Shown here: in pieces, positions 9,614 through 17,471 of the stretch
Layout: each line of letters opens with the position of its first letter
Numbering within the stretch: position 1 is the stretch's first letter
DNA from: RUG11237 sp964450185
GTDB lineage: Bacteria; Bacillota; Clostridia; Lachnospirales; Lachnospiraceae
NCBI GenBank assembly: GCA_964450185.1
Contig: CAYVCL010000033.1
Span: 1 to 30,596, forward strand
Length of the DNA stretch: 30,596 nucleotides
Direction: 5' to 3'
Translations under genes and position numbers: made by a program
Notes under the pieces: generated by a model
What the model saw: the letters and a program-made list of their open reading frames with translations, nothing else
Databases searched by the model: none
Told to the model about the DNA's origin: nothing

Positions 9614-9642
9614 TTGACTTAGATTCTAAAAAGCGTTATACT
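9614..9642 (+). promoter_or_regulatory. Sigma-A promoter upstream of the NUDIX gene
   Basis: TTGACT (9614-9619) and TATACT (9637-9642) are separated by 17 bases. The predicted transcript starts near 9649, giving a leader of about 77 bases that holds a small hairpin (ATTGAC 9689-9694 with GTCAAT 9701-9706) just before the AGGAGG site. Because the start point lies downstream of 9645, an initiation codon there cannot be used. Confidence 0.85.
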
Positions 9643-9725
9643 TATTGCAGTCTTTATTCGTGGAGAACCACACTTTTGAGGACACACCATTGACGGACAA
9701 GTCAATAAAAACAGGAGGAATTGCA

Positions 9726-10178
9726 ATGATAGAAGCAACGAGCTGTGGCGGTGTGGTCATATTTAGAGGAAAAATTTTATTGTTGTACAAGAATTTTAAA
9801 AATAAGTATGAAGGCTGGGTTCTGCCAAAGGGTACTGTTGAGCAAGATGAGGAGTATAAAGATACCGCAACCAGAGAAGTACTGGAAGAAACAGGTGTAC
9901 ATGCCCAGATTATTAAGTATGTTGGAAAAAGTCAATATTCATTCAGCGTGCCGGATGATGTGGTGGAAAAGGACGTACACTGGTATCTTATGATGGCAGA
10001 CAGTTATTACAGTAAACCGCAACGGGAAGAATATTTTGAGGATTCAGGGTATTACAAGTATCATGAGGCGTATCATCTTCTAAAGTTTGCAAATGAAAAG
10101 CAGATTTTAGAAAAGGCTTACAATGAATATCTTGAGTTGAAACGCTGTAATTTATGGGGCAATCGTAAATACTTTTAA
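9726..10178 (+). CDS. NUDIX hydrolase
   Basis: NUDIX enzymes hydrolyse nucleoside diphosphates linked to another group. The 150-residue protein carries a complete Nudix box, G-x5-E-x7-REVLEETG, beginning at the glycine of LPKGTVEQDEE near residue 38. The start at 9726 was chosen because ACAGGAGG lies just upstream and the promoter places the transcript start after the longer candidate. The C-terminal third is rich in Tyr, His and Glu (YYSKPQREEYFEDSGYYKY) and is not recognised. The substrate cannot be told from sequence. It is separated by its own promoter from the cell-wall genes before it. Confidence 0.9.
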   Translation: MIEATSCGGVVIFRGKILLLYKNFKNKYEGWVLPKGTVEQDEEYKDTATREVLEETGVHAQIIKYVGKSQYSFSVPDDVVEKDVHWYLMMADSYYSKPQREEYFEDSGYYKYHEAYHLLKFANEKQILEKAYNEYLELKRCNLWGNRKYF

Positions 10179-10180
10179 TG

Positions 10181-10250
10181 CGACAAAATTTGTGTTTTGT
10201 TGTCGTGAATTACAGTAGAGGACCGAGCAGATAATATGCTCGGTCTGTCT
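10181..10250 (+). terminator. Two hairpins after the NUDIX gene, the second probably a terminator
   Basis: The first is an AT-rich imperfect hairpin with CGACAA (10181-10186) paired to TTGTCG (10200-10205). The second is a perfect nine-base-pair stem GACCGAGCA (10221-10229) with TGCTCGGTC (10237-10245) and a seven-base loop, followed by TGTCTGTT. The trailing T run is interrupted, so termination may be partial and the gene at 10278 could be reached by readthrough. Confidence 0.5.
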
Positions 10251-10277
10251 GTTCATATAGGGGATTGATTAGAGAAT

Positions 10278-10613
10278 ATGAAACGTATTAAATGGTATCG
10301 AAAATTGTATATGAGTGAAAATGCGAAGAAGAAACGCCGTGAGATTGTGTGGAAAGTAAAACACAAAGCGGGGCTTTTAAATACCTTTCTGATAACGATA
10401 CCCCGGTATGGAAATAATCAGTTGGAGATTATAGATTCCTCGGAGTTATTACAGAAACATTATAATTATACTACCACCTATGTAGTAGGGATTGCCATTG
10501 GATATGAACAGGCGTTAGAGCTTGTAGAAAGAATCGTGTCGGATGTACTGGCAGAAACCAAACATGTCCGGATTCGGGAATATTTTCAAAAGGATTTCCC
10601 GGAAATACAGTAA
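10278..10613 (+). CDS. Conserved-looking protein of unknown function (111 residues)
   Basis: I do not recognise this protein. It begins with a very basic stretch (MKRIKWYRKLYMSE, then AKKKRREI) typical of nucleic-acid- or membrane-surface-binding tails. An alpha/beta region follows: FLITIPRYGNNQLEIID, then YVVGIAIGYEQALELVERIVSDVL. There are no cysteines, no signal peptide and no membrane span. Codon use matches its neighbours, and it sits in the same direction 45 bases before the DUF2953 gene, which supports a real gene. The ribosome site is weak (AGGGGATTG upstream). Confidence 0.72.
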   Translation: MKRIKWYRKLYMSENAKKKRREIVWKVKHKAGLLNTFLITIPRYGNNQLEIIDSSELLQKHYNYTTTYVVGIAIGYEQALELVERIVSDVLAETKHVRIREYFQKDFPEIQ

Positions 10614-10657
10614 GCCATTACTGTATATGTTTATAGAAAATAAAATGGGAGTGTAAC

Positions 10658-11548
10658 ATGGCTGGCGTAATTGTAACCATATTAAAAATCATTGGAATAA
10701 TATTAGTATCCATACTTGCACTGCTTCTTATACTGATTGGAATTTTCTTATTTCTTCCAGTTCAGTATCAGTTAAGAGGAAGTAAGGATGCAGAGAAAGC
10801 AGAACTCTCTCTTTACGTAAACTGGTTATGTCACCTGTTTCGCATCCGGGTAAATTATGGACAGGATAACGGGCTTGTATATTCCGTAAAACTGTTATTT
10901 TTTCAGCTGTTTCCTCAAAAAGAGAAGCCGGAAAAGCCGGAGAAACCTCAAAAAGAGAAGAAACCGAAAAAAAAGGAAAAGCCGGAAAGAATAGAAGAGC
11001 CAAAAGAAAAAGCAGAAGTGAAAGATAAGCCGGACATAGCAGAGTCGGAGCGAATAAAACAGCCGGATAAAACCGTGGAAATCAGAGATACTAACCATAA
11101 ATCGGCAGATAAAAGGAATGAAACTCCAAGAAAGAAAGCAAAAGAAACATTCACATTTGGAAACATATGTGATAAAATAAAGGGGATTTGTTCCAGTTGT
11201 GAGAAATTTAAGAAATTTATCACCAGCAAAGAAGTAAAGGGAACGTTAAAATTTTTAAATGAGCAGAGGAAATATCTGGTTCGTCATTTGAAACCATCGA
11301 AAGCAGATGTATACCTGCATTTTGGGACAGAAGACCCGGCATTGACAGGGCAGATTCTGGCAGCACTTAGTGTGTTATATCCTTTTTATGGATACCGACT
11401 GGATATCGAACCGGATTTTGAACAGGTAGTTTTGGAAGGAAACGCATTTATCAAAGGAAACGTTCAGTTTTATGTGATATTGTTAACTGTATGGCGTGCA
11501 TATAAAAACCAATATATACGAAAAATGATAGATAGAGTGAGAAAATAG
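10658..11548 (+). CDS. DUF2953 membrane protein (YtfI-like)
   Basis: The 296-residue product has one strong N-terminal membrane span (about residues 5-30, with an ILALLLILIGIFLFLP core). Then comes the start of the DUF2953 domain, with LYVNWLCHLFRIRV near 48-61. A long Lys/Glu/Pro-rich linker (about 88-165, phrases like PEKPEKPQKEKKPKKK) splits the domain. The conserved C-terminal part contains ADVYLHFGTEDPALTGQILAAL and the final hydrophobic stretch. In Bacillus the DUF2953 protein YtfI sits directly beside the sporulation protein YtfJ, and here too the next gene is the YtfJ/GerW homologue, 12 bases on. Function is not established; the pairing suggests a sporulation or spore-envelope role. 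Confidence 0.85.
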   Translation: MAGVIVTILKIIGIILVSILALLLILIGIFLFLPVQYQLRGSKDAEKAELSLYVNWLCHLFRIRVNYGQDNGLVYSVKLLFFQLFPQKEKPEKPEKPQKEKKPKKKEKPERIEEPKEKAEVKDKPDIAESERIKQPDKTVEIRDTNHKSADKRNETPRKKAKETFTFGNICDKIKGICSSCEKFKKFITSKEVKGTLKFLNEQRKYLVRHLKPSKADVYLHFGTEDPALTGQILAALSVLYPFYGYRLDIEPDFEQVVLEGNAFIKGNVQFYVILLTVWRAYKNQYIRKMIDRVRK

Positions 11549-11560
11549 GAGGAGTTTATT

Positions 11561-11950
11561 ATGGCAGATTTTAGTTCAACAGTAGAATCTTTATTTAAGG
11601 GAATGGATAGCTTTATTTCATCCAAAACAGTAGTAGGGGAAGCGATTACCGTGGGCGATACCATTATTTTACCATTGGTAGATGTTTCTTTCGGTGTTGG
11701 AGCCGGAGCGTTCAGTGAAGATAAGAAAAACAGAGGTACCGGCGGAATGGGTGGAAAAATGTCACCAAGTGCTGTTTTGGTGATTCAGAATGGACAGACA
11801 AAATTGGTGAATATCAAGAATCAGGATGCAGTTACTAAAATTCTTGATATGGTTCCGGATGTGATTAACAAATTTACAGGAAAAGAATCTGGTGAAGAAA
11901 AAGAAAGTCCGGAAGTGACAAGTGCAATCGAAAACATAAAAGAACAGTAA
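11561..11950 (+). CDS. GerW family sporulation protein (YtfJ-like)
   Basis: The 129-residue protein has the family's glycine-rich core: GEAITVGDTIILPLVDVSFGVG, then GAFSEDKK and GTGGMGGKMSPSAVLVI, ending with a short region on KNQDAVTKILDMVPDV. The Bacillus homologue (YtfJ, GerW) affects spore germination. Its presence suggests the organism forms spores or derives from spore formers. It is preceded by an excellent AGGAGG site and ends with a terminator hairpin, so it closes the unit that contains the DUF2953 gene. The last ~20 residues are Glu/Ser-rich and variable. Confidence 0.9.
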   Translation: MADFSSTVESLFKGMDSFISSKTVVGEAITVGDTIILPLVDVSFGVGAGAFSEDKKNRGTGGMGGKMSPSAVLVIQNGQTKLVNIKNQDAVTKILDMVPDVINKFTGKESGEEKESPEVTSAIENIKEQ

Positions 11951-11963
11951 AAAGATAGGTTAG

Positions 11964-12003
11964 AAAAGCTTTTTGTGCATATATTAGCATAAGAAGCTTT
12001 TTT
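11964..12003 (+). terminator. Terminator hairpin after gerW
   Basis: AAAAGCTT (11964-11971) pairs with AAGCTTTT (11994-12001), followed by more T. The loop is about 22 bases and AT-rich, so the hairpin is weaker than most here and some readthrough into the small gene at 12018 is plausible. Confidence 0.6.
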
Positions 12004-12017
12004 GTTGGTGTGATGAA

Positions 12018-12155
12018 ATGAGAAGGGTTATAGGATTTGCCTGTTTTTTTATAGCAGTTGGTATGGTAATTACCTTATTTATTGCCAACAGTTTTTTGTT
12101 TTTTGTGGTAGTAGTGGCATTGTTGTTGTTGGGATATAATATGTTTTGCTGCTAG
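12018..12155 (+). CDS. Small hydrophobic membrane peptide (45 residues)
   Basis: A 45-codon frame begins MRRVIGFACFFIAVGM, runs through ITLFIANSFLFFVVVVALLLL and ends GYNMFCC. It has two hydrophobic segments (about residues 4-20 and 22-40), a basic N-terminus and a C-terminal Cys-Cys. Small proteins of this shape, ending in a GYN-F-C-like sequence, occur in Clostridia; I recall the pattern but not a name or function. The coding signal is limited by its length. The ribosome site is weak and the frame lies just after the gerW terminator. It is convergent with rpmB. Confidence 0.55.
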   Translation: MRRVIGFACFFIAVGMVITLFIANSFLFFVVVVALLLLGYNMFCC

Positions 12156-12179
12156 ATATTAATAGAAAATATAATAAAC

Positions 12180-12212
12180 AAAATAAAAAAACCTGTATGA
12201 CAAGCATACAGG
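12180..12212 (-). terminator. Terminator of rpmB
   Basis: CCTGTATG (12192-12199) pairs perfectly with CATACAGG (12205-12212) around a five-base loop. The A-rich run at 12180-12191 gives a long T tract when read on the minus strand, directly downstream of rpmB. Confidence 0.85.
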
Positions 12213-12228
12213 CTTTCTTTTGATAAGA

Positions 12229-12414
12229 TTAAGCTCTTTCAACTTTTCCGGAACGTAAGCAAGAAGTACATACGTACATTTTCTTTGCTCCACCGTTTAC
12301 TTTAACCTTTACAGATTTCACGTTTGAGTTCCAAATTCTATTTGATCTTCTATGAGAATGGCTCACATTGTTTCCAAAATGAGCACCTTTCTGACATACT
12401 GCACATTTAGCCAT
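12229..12414 (-). CDS. rpmB: 50S ribosomal protein L28
   Basis: L28 is a small protein of the large ribosomal subunit. The 61-residue product starts MAKCAVCQKGAHFGNNVSHS and ends VCTSCLRSGKVERA. Two CxxC pairs (C4/C7 and the pair near residue 48-51) mark the zinc-binding form. The start at 12414 is preceded by AGGAGGTG on the minus strand; a longer frame from 12444 has no ribosome site. It diverges from the Asp23/FakA/RecG genes, the order known in many Firmicutes. Confidence 0.97.
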   Translation of the reverse strand: MAKCAVCQKGAHFGNNVSHSHRRSNRIWNSNVKSVKVKVNGGAKKMYVCTSCLRSGKVERA

Positions 12415-12485
12415 GACTTTACACCTCCTTGAATAAATTGCCATTTACCAGTAAAATCACTCTGATATAAGCTCACAACATGCAT

Positions 12486-12514
12486 ATTTTAACAGAAACT
12501 GAACAAGAATGCAA
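12486..12514 (-). promoter_or_regulatory. Sigma-A promoter of rpmB
   Basis: On the minus strand TTGCAT (12514-12509) and TAAAAT (12491-12486) are separated by 17 bases. The leader to the rpmB start is about 65 bases. Confidence 0.7.
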
Positions 12515-12563
12515 GGAAAATTATTAAAAATATTCAAAAAACAGAAAAAATACAAAATTCGTA

Positions 12564-12592
12564 TTTCCTTTTCCGTGAAAAGAGGGTATACT
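12564..12592 (+). promoter_or_regulatory. Probable promoter of the Asp23-FakA unit
   Basis: A perfect-looking TATACT (12587-12592) is placed 17 bases after a poor -35 match, TTTCCT (12564-12569). The weak -35 makes this tentative, though it is the only candidate before the Asp23 gene. Confidence 0.5.
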
Positions 12593-12657
12593 ATATACAC
12601 TGGTTTACCAGAAAAGAAGCTTGTGCTTCGTGAAATAAAGTAACAGGAGGTATTGGT

Positions 12658-13014
12658 ATGAAGGGACATATGAATACAAATATGGGTGAGATTCTCGTTG
12701 ATAATGAAGTGATTGCAAAATATGCCGGCTCTGTTGCCGTAGAATGTTTTGGGATTGTTGGGATGGCAGCATTAAATGTAAAAGACGGTCTGGTTAAACT
12801 TCTGAAAAAAGAATCTTTAACACATGGCATTAATGTTGCAGTAAATGATAATAAAATCACACTTGATTTTCATGTCATTGTTTCTTACGGGGTGAGTATT
12901 TCAGCAGTAGCAGATAATTTAATCAGCAATGTAAAATATAAAGTAGAAGAATTTACAGGTATGGAATTAGAAAAAATTAATATCTTTGTTGAAGGTGTAC
13001 GAGTTATTGATTAA
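12658..13014 (+). CDS. Asp23/Gls24 family protein (YloU-like)
   Basis: The 118-residue product fits the Asp23 family: GEILVDNEVIAKYAGSVAVE near the start, ITLDFHVIVSYGVSISAVA in the middle and VEGVRVID at the end. In Firmicutes the member encoded beside the DAK2/FakA gene is called YloU. Members associate with the membrane or envelope and are often linked to stress, but the role of this one is not established. It has an AGGAGG site and ends two bases before the ribosome site of the next gene, so the two are cotranscribed. Confidence 0.92.
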   Translation: MKGHMNTNMGEILVDNEVIAKYAGSVAVECFGIVGMAALNVKDGLVKLLKKESLTHGINVAVNDNKITLDFHVIVSYGVSISAVADNLISNVKYKVEEFTGMELEKINIFVEGVRVID

Positions 13015-13027
13015 GGAGGATATATTG

Positions 13028-14680
13028 GTGACCATGAAACAGATAGATGCCAAGATGCTTTCTAATATGTTTTTGGCAGGAGCCAAGAATTTGGAGGCAA
13101 AAAAAGAATGGATTAATGAGTTAAATGTATTTCCGGTGCCGGATGGTGATACAGGAACAAATATGACAATGACAATTATGTCAGCAGCAAAGGAAGTTTC
13201 TGCATTGGAAAATCCAACCATTGAGGAACTGGCAAAGGCGATTTCTTCCGGTTCCCTCAGAGGAGCCAGAGGTAACTCAGGAGTTATCCTTTCACAGCTT
13301 TTGCGTGGACTCACTAAGGGATTTCGTGATTATGAAGCCATTGACGTAGATATTCTTGCTATGTCCATGGAAAAGGCGGTAGAAACTGCATACAAGGCAG
13401 TTATGAAGCCAAAAGAAGGAACTATCCTTACCGTTGCAAAAGGTGCAGCCGACAAGGCTTTGGAAATGGCAGAACGTACCGATGATTTAGAAGAATTTAT
13501 GTCTGAAGTAATCAGTCATGCAGAATATGTTTTAAGCCAGACACCGGAAATGCTTCCAGTATTAAAAGAAGCAGGCGTGGTAGACTCCGGCGGTCAGGGA
13601 TTATTAGAAGTATTAAAGGGTGCATTTGATGCGTTCCTTGGAAAAGAACTGGATTTGACAATTCAGGGTACAGCAGCACCAAAAGTAAATGCAGTAAACG
13701 CTGGCGAAGCAGCCGATATTAAATTTGGATATTGTACAGAATTTATTATTATGTTGGAAAAGAAATACACTATGGAAGATGAAAAGGAATTTAAAGCATA
13801 TTTGTCTTCTATTGGAGATTCTATTGTTGCAGTATCTGACGATGATATTGTAAAAGTGCATGTGCATACCAATGATCCGGGGCTTGCTATTCAGAGAGCG
13901 TTAACTTATGGTTCTTTAAGCAATATGAAAATTGACAATATGCGTCTGGAACATCAGGAAAAACTGATTAAAGACGCAGAAAAGCTTGCAGCAGAGGAAG
14001 CACAGGAAGAACAGCCAAGAAAAGAAGTGGGATTCATTACCGTATCAACCGGTGAAGGAATCAAAGAAATATTTACAAGTCTTGGTGCAGACTATGTGAT
14101 CGAAGGCGGTCAGACCATGAACCCAAGTACAGAGGACATGCTGAACGCTATTGAAAAGGTAAATGCAGATACTATTTTCATTTTACCAAACAATAAAAAT
14201 ATTATTCTGGCGGCAGAACAGGCAACACATCTTGTAGAAGATAAGAAAGTAATGGTTGTTCCTACCAAAACAGTTCCACAGGGCTTAACAGCTCTTATCA
14301 ATTTTGTGCCGGAGAAGTCAGCAGAGGAAAATTTAGATTCTATGACACAGGAAATGGAACGTGTAAAAACCGGTCAGGTAACTTATGCTGTTCGTGAAAC
14401 AAGCATTGACGGACATGAAATTAAACAAGGCGATATTATGGGAATCGGAGATAAATCCATTCTCTCTGTAGGAACTGATTTACAGGAAACTACAAAGGAT
14501 ATGATAAGTAAATTGGTTGATGATGAATCTGAATTAATCAGTATTTATTATGGCTCAGAAGCTACCGAAGAGCAGGCAGAAGAAATTGTTTCTTATATTG
14601 AGGAAGAATATCCTGATTTGGAAGTGGAAGTGCAGATGGGCGGTCAGCCAATCTATTATTATGTAATTTCTGTGGAATAA
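13028..14680 (+). CDS. fakA: DAK2 domain fatty acid kinase subunit FakA-like (YloV)
   Basis: FakA phosphorylates fatty acids bound to a FakB partner so that they can enter phospholipid synthesis. The N-terminal DAK2 domain (about residues 1-200) shows the nucleotide/Mg site NVFPVPDGDTGTNM and the loop GARGNSGVILSQLLRG. The middle and C-terminal domains (KFGYCTEFIIMLEK, then a DAK1-like region with GGQTMNPSTEDML) complete the usual layout at about 550 residues. Start choice: GTG at 13028 lies eight bases after GGAGG (13015-13019); ATG at 13034 and TTG at 13025 are alternatives. No FakB (DegV) gene is in the window. A strong terminator follows. Confidence 0.92.
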   Translation: MTMKQIDAKMLSNMFLAGAKNLEAKKEWINELNVFPVPDGDTGTNMTMTIMSAAKEVSALENPTIEELAKAISSGSLRGARGNSGVILSQLLRGLTKGFRDYEAIDVDILAMSMEKAVETAYKAVMKPKEGTILTVAKGAADKALEMAERTDDLEEFMSEVISHAEYVLSQTPEMLPVLKEAGVVDSGGQGLLEVLKGAFDAFLGKELDLTIQGTAAPKVNAVNAGEAADIKFGYCTEFIIMLEKKYTMEDEKEFKAYLSSIGDSIVAVSDDDIVKVHVHTNDPGLAIQRALTYGSLSNMKIDNMRLEHQEKLIKDAEKLAAEEAQEEQPRKEVGFITVSTGEGIKEIFTSLGADYVIEGGQTMNPSTEDMLNAIEKVNADTIFILPNNKNIILAAEQATHLVEDKKVMVVPTKTVPQGLTALINFVPEKSAEENLDSMTQEMERVKTGQVTYAVRETSIDGHEIKQGDIMGIGDKSILSVGTDLQETTKDMISKLVDDESELISIYYGSEATEEQAEEIVSYIEEEYPDLEVEVQMGGQPIYYYVISVE

Positions 14681-14706
14681 CATTTTTATACAGTTAGTGA
14701 TAACAA

Positions 14707-14745
14707 ACCAAAAGATCATTCGCCTGGCGAGTGGTCTTTTTTGGT
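14707..14745 (+). terminator. Strong terminator after fakA
   Basis: A long stem (14710-14723 with 14728-14740, capped CGCCTGGCG) containing two G-T pairs ends in six T. Flanking ACC/GGT bases may extend it. It lies between fakA and recG, 41 bases before the recG start. Confidence 0.85.
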
Positions 14746-14785
14746 AGGGTGCAGGAAAGGGAAATTAATAAGAAAGGGACAGAAC

Positions 14786-16840
14786 ATGAAGCTGACAGAC
14801 AGTATTACAACATTAAAAGGTATCGGCGATAAGACCGCTGCCTTATTTCATAAGCTGAATATCTATACGTTGGAGGATTTGGTGCGTCATTATCCAAGAG
14901 ATTATGAAGAATACGAAGCACCGGTAGGAATACGCTTTGCGAAGCAAGACCAAGTAAATTCCTTGCGTGTTACCGTAAAACGAGTGGAAGGTGTAAAACG
15001 AGTTCGCAATCTTCAGATACTCAGTGTGGTGGCAGGAGATAGTGAAAATTCTATTTTCCTTACTTGGTTTAATATGCCATATTTAAAAAGCAAGCTTCGC
15101 TCCGGTGAAACGATTATTGTCCGTGGGATTCCTTCTATGAAAAACGGGCGTCTTACCATGGAACAGCCGGAACTGTTTCTGGAAGGCGAATACGAAAAGA
15201 AACAGGGACAGTTGCTGCCAAAATACCCACTGACGAAAGGACTTACCAGCAATGCCATAGGAAAAGCAGTGCGTCAGGTGTTGGATTCCGGTGTGTTAGA
15301 GAGGGAATTTCTTCCGCTGTCTATTCGCAAAGAAAATGAGTTGGCAGAATATAATTATGCCATTTCTACCATTCATTTTCCAGAAAAAATGGAAGATTTG
15401 GTGTTTGCCAGAAAACGTCTGGTGTTTGATGAATTTTTCTTATTTATTGTATCCTTGCGGAATTTGAAAGAAGGCACAGAAAAAATAGAAAATAATTTTT
15501 CTTTCCCGAAATGTGAGATGACACAGGGCTTGCTAGAATCGCTACCGTTCCGTTTAACGAATGCACAGATGGGCGCATGGAATGATGTAAAGGAAAATAT
15601 GAATTCCTCTTATGTGATGAGCAGGTTGATTCAGGGGGATGTAGGTTCCGGTAAAACCATTGTAGCAGCACTGGCTCTTGTGTATGCGGCAGAAAACGGA
15701 TATCAGGGTGCCATGATGGCACCTACCGAAGTGTTGGCGCGCCAGCATTACGAATATTTTATGGAATTGAAGGAGCAGTACCAGTTAGACATTCATCCAA
15801 TATTGCTAACCGGTTCCATGACTGCAAAACAGAAACGCATGGCAAGAGAACGCATTGAAATGGGTATGGCAGATATTGTGATTGGAACCCATACCTTGTT
15901 TCAGGAAAGCGTTTCCTACGATAATCTGGCATTGGTAATCACGGACGAACAACACCGTTTTGGTGTAAGACAGCGTGAAATGTTAATGGAAAAGGGAACA
16001 TGCCCCCATGTGTTGGTTATGTCTGCCACACCGATTCCAAGAACGTTGGCAATTATTATTTATGGTGACCTTGATATTTCCGTCATCGATGAACTGCCAT
16101 CCAACCGTATTCCTATTAAAAACTGTGTAGTAAACACTTCTTACAGGGAAAAGGCATACCAGTTTATTACAGATGAAGTACACAAAGGACATCAGGCGTA
16201 TGTAATATGCCCTATGGTAGAAGAAAGTGAAAATATGGAAGCAGAAAATGTAATCGATTATGAAAAAATGTTACAATCCAAGCTTCCATCGGACATAACC
16301 ACAGAATGTCTTCACGGAAAAATGAAGCCCGGTGCCAAAAATGATATTATGGAACGATTTGCGGCAAACGAAATTCAGGTATTGGTATCTACCACCGTTG
16401 TGGAAGTAGGGGTAAATGTGCCAAATGCCACAGTTATGATGGTAGAAAATGCAGAATTATTTGGCTTAGCACAGCTTCACCAGTTGAGAGGGCGTGTAGG
16501 ACGAGGCTCTGCCCAGTCTTATTGTATTTTTGTGAGCGGCAGTGATAAAAAGGAAACGAAAAAGCGTTTGGAGATATTAAACAAATCTAACGATGGATTT
16601 TTCATTTCTTCGGAAGATTTAAAACTTCGCGGTCCCGGAGATTTGTTTGGGTTCCGCCAAAGCGGTCTGCTGGAATTTAAAATTGGCGATATTTTTACAG
16701 ATGCAGCCATTTTACAGGCAGCTTCCGATGCGGCGAACGAACTGGGCGAACAGGGAATACCGGACACAGAGGAGTATGCAGAACTTAAGAAAAAGATAGA
16801 CAGTTTTATGGAACAGGATTTAACCACCCTTAGTTTGTAA
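14786..16840 (+). CDS. recG: ATP-dependent DNA helicase RecG
   Basis: RecG reverses stalled replication forks and processes branched DNA. The 684 residues match the family. The N-terminal wedge domain starts with LKGIGDKTAALFHKL and HYPRDYE. The helicase core has Walker A GDVGSGKT at about 284-291, DEQH at 387-390, MSATPIPRTL, and in the second lobe VVEVGVNVPNA and QLRGRVGRG. The C-terminus contains the GPGDLFGFRQSG phrase. The start at 14786 follows AAAGGGA; an in-frame extension to 14741 overlaps the terminator and is rejected. No convincing promoter is seen between that terminator and the gene. Confidence 0.97.
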   Translation: MKLTDSITTLKGIGDKTAALFHKLNIYTLEDLVRHYPRDYEEYEAPVGIRFAKQDQVNSLRVTVKRVEGVKRVRNLQILSVVAGDSENSIFLTWFNMPYLKSKLRSGETIIVRGIPSMKNGRLTMEQPELFLEGEYEKKQGQLLPKYPLTKGLTSNAIGKAVRQVLDSGVLEREFLPLSIRKENELAEYNYAISTIHFPEKMEDLVFARKRLVFDEFFLFIVSLRNLKEGTEKIENNFSFPKCEMTQGLLESLPFRLTNAQMGAWNDVKENMNSSYVMSRLIQGDVGSGKTIVAALALVYAAENGYQGAMMAPTEVLARQHYEYFMELKEQYQLDIHPILLTGSMTAKQKRMARERIEMGMADIVIGTHTLFQESVSYDNLALVITDEQHRFGVRQREMLMEKGTCPHVLVMSATPIPRTLAIIIYGDLDISVIDELPSNRIPIKNCVVNTSYREKAYQFITDEVHKGHQAYVICPMVEESENMEAENVIDYEKMLQSKLPSDITTECLHGKMKPGAKNDIMERFAANEIQVLVSTTVVEVGVNVPNATVMMVENAELFGLAQLHQLRGRVGRGSAQSYCIFVSGSDKKETKKRLEILNKSNDGFFISSEDLKLRGPGDLFGFRQSGLLEFKIGDIFTDAAILQAASDAANELGEQGIPDTEEYAELKKKIDSFMEQDLTTLSL

Positions 16841-16845
16841 ATTTT

Positions 16846-16874
16846 TGAAACCATTTGGAGGCTTTATCAGTCTA
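16846..16874 (+). promoter_or_regulatory. Likely ECF-type autoregulatory promoter
   Basis: TGAAAC (16846-16851) and AGTCTA (16869-16874) are 17 bases apart. ECF sigma factors of the SigV/SigW type typically recognise TGAAAC with CGTC about 16-17 bases on. It lies right after the recG stop and before the sigma gene, the expected place for self-activation. Confidence 0.55.
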
Positions 16875-16907
16875 ATATATGAAAGAACAAAAGAAAGGAG
16901 GAATATC

Positions 16908-17471
16908 ATGAATACACTGGTAAAGCGAGCCATGAACCACGACGTGGATGCCTTTGTAGAGCTGATGGAGAAAAATACGGCGAGCATGTACAAGGTAGCC
17001 AGAGCTTTTCTACACAACGATGATGATATTGCAGATGCCATTCAGGATACCATTCTTACCTGTTTGGAGAAAATAGGCACATTAAGAGAGCCAAAATACT
17101 TCAAAACATGGATGATTCGAATTCTTATAAATCACTGTAACGATATATTAAAGGAAAAGAAAAAGCAGTGCTGTTATGAAGAAGTGCCTGAAATAGCCCA
17201 GATGCGGTGCAGTGGTATGAATGATTTGGAAGTAAAAGACTTGTTGGAACGGTTGGATGATAAGTATAAAGCAATTATCATATTGCATTATCTGGAGGGA
17301 TTTTCTGTAACAGAGATTGGGAAAATGCTTGATATGAAAACATCCACAGTAAAAACAAGGCTATCCAGAGGAAGAAAGGAATTAAGAAAGTTATACGGCG
17401 TGGAACCAAAAAAGGAAACAGAACATACGTTTCCTTTTGCGGTAAGGGAGGTAAATCATTATGTTAGATAG
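16908..17471 (+). CDS. ECF-type RNA polymerase sigma factor
   Basis: The 187-residue product has the two ECF domains. Region 2 includes FLHNDDDIADAIQDTILTCLEKI and FKTWMIRILINHCND. Region 4 includes LDDKYKAIIILHYLEGFSVTE and the helix-turn-helix MLDMKTSTVKTRLSRGRKEL. The start at 16908 follows GAAAGGAGG; an upstream in-frame extension would begin inside the promoter. Its end overlaps the anti-sigma gene by 11 bases, showing translational coupling. The target genes are unknown beyond the likely self-promoter. Confidence 0.93.
   Translation: MNTLVKRAMNHDVDAFVELMEKNTASMYKVARAFLHNDDDIADAIQDTILTCLEKIGTLREPKYFKTWMIRILINHCNDILKEKKKQCCYEEVPEIAQMRCSGMNDLEVKDLLERLDDKYKAIIILHYLEGFSVTEIGKMLDMKTSTVKTRLSRGRKELRKLYGVEPKKETEHTFPFAVREVNHYVR

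Noticed and set aside
9645..9725. Longer start for the NUDIX protein
   Set aside because: It would begin before the predicted transcript start and lacks a ribosome site, whereas 9726 follows ACAGGAGG.
12986..13027. Longer start for FakA
   Set aside because: It lies upstream of the AAGGAGG site and within the Asp23 gene; initiation at 13028 or 13034 is better supported.
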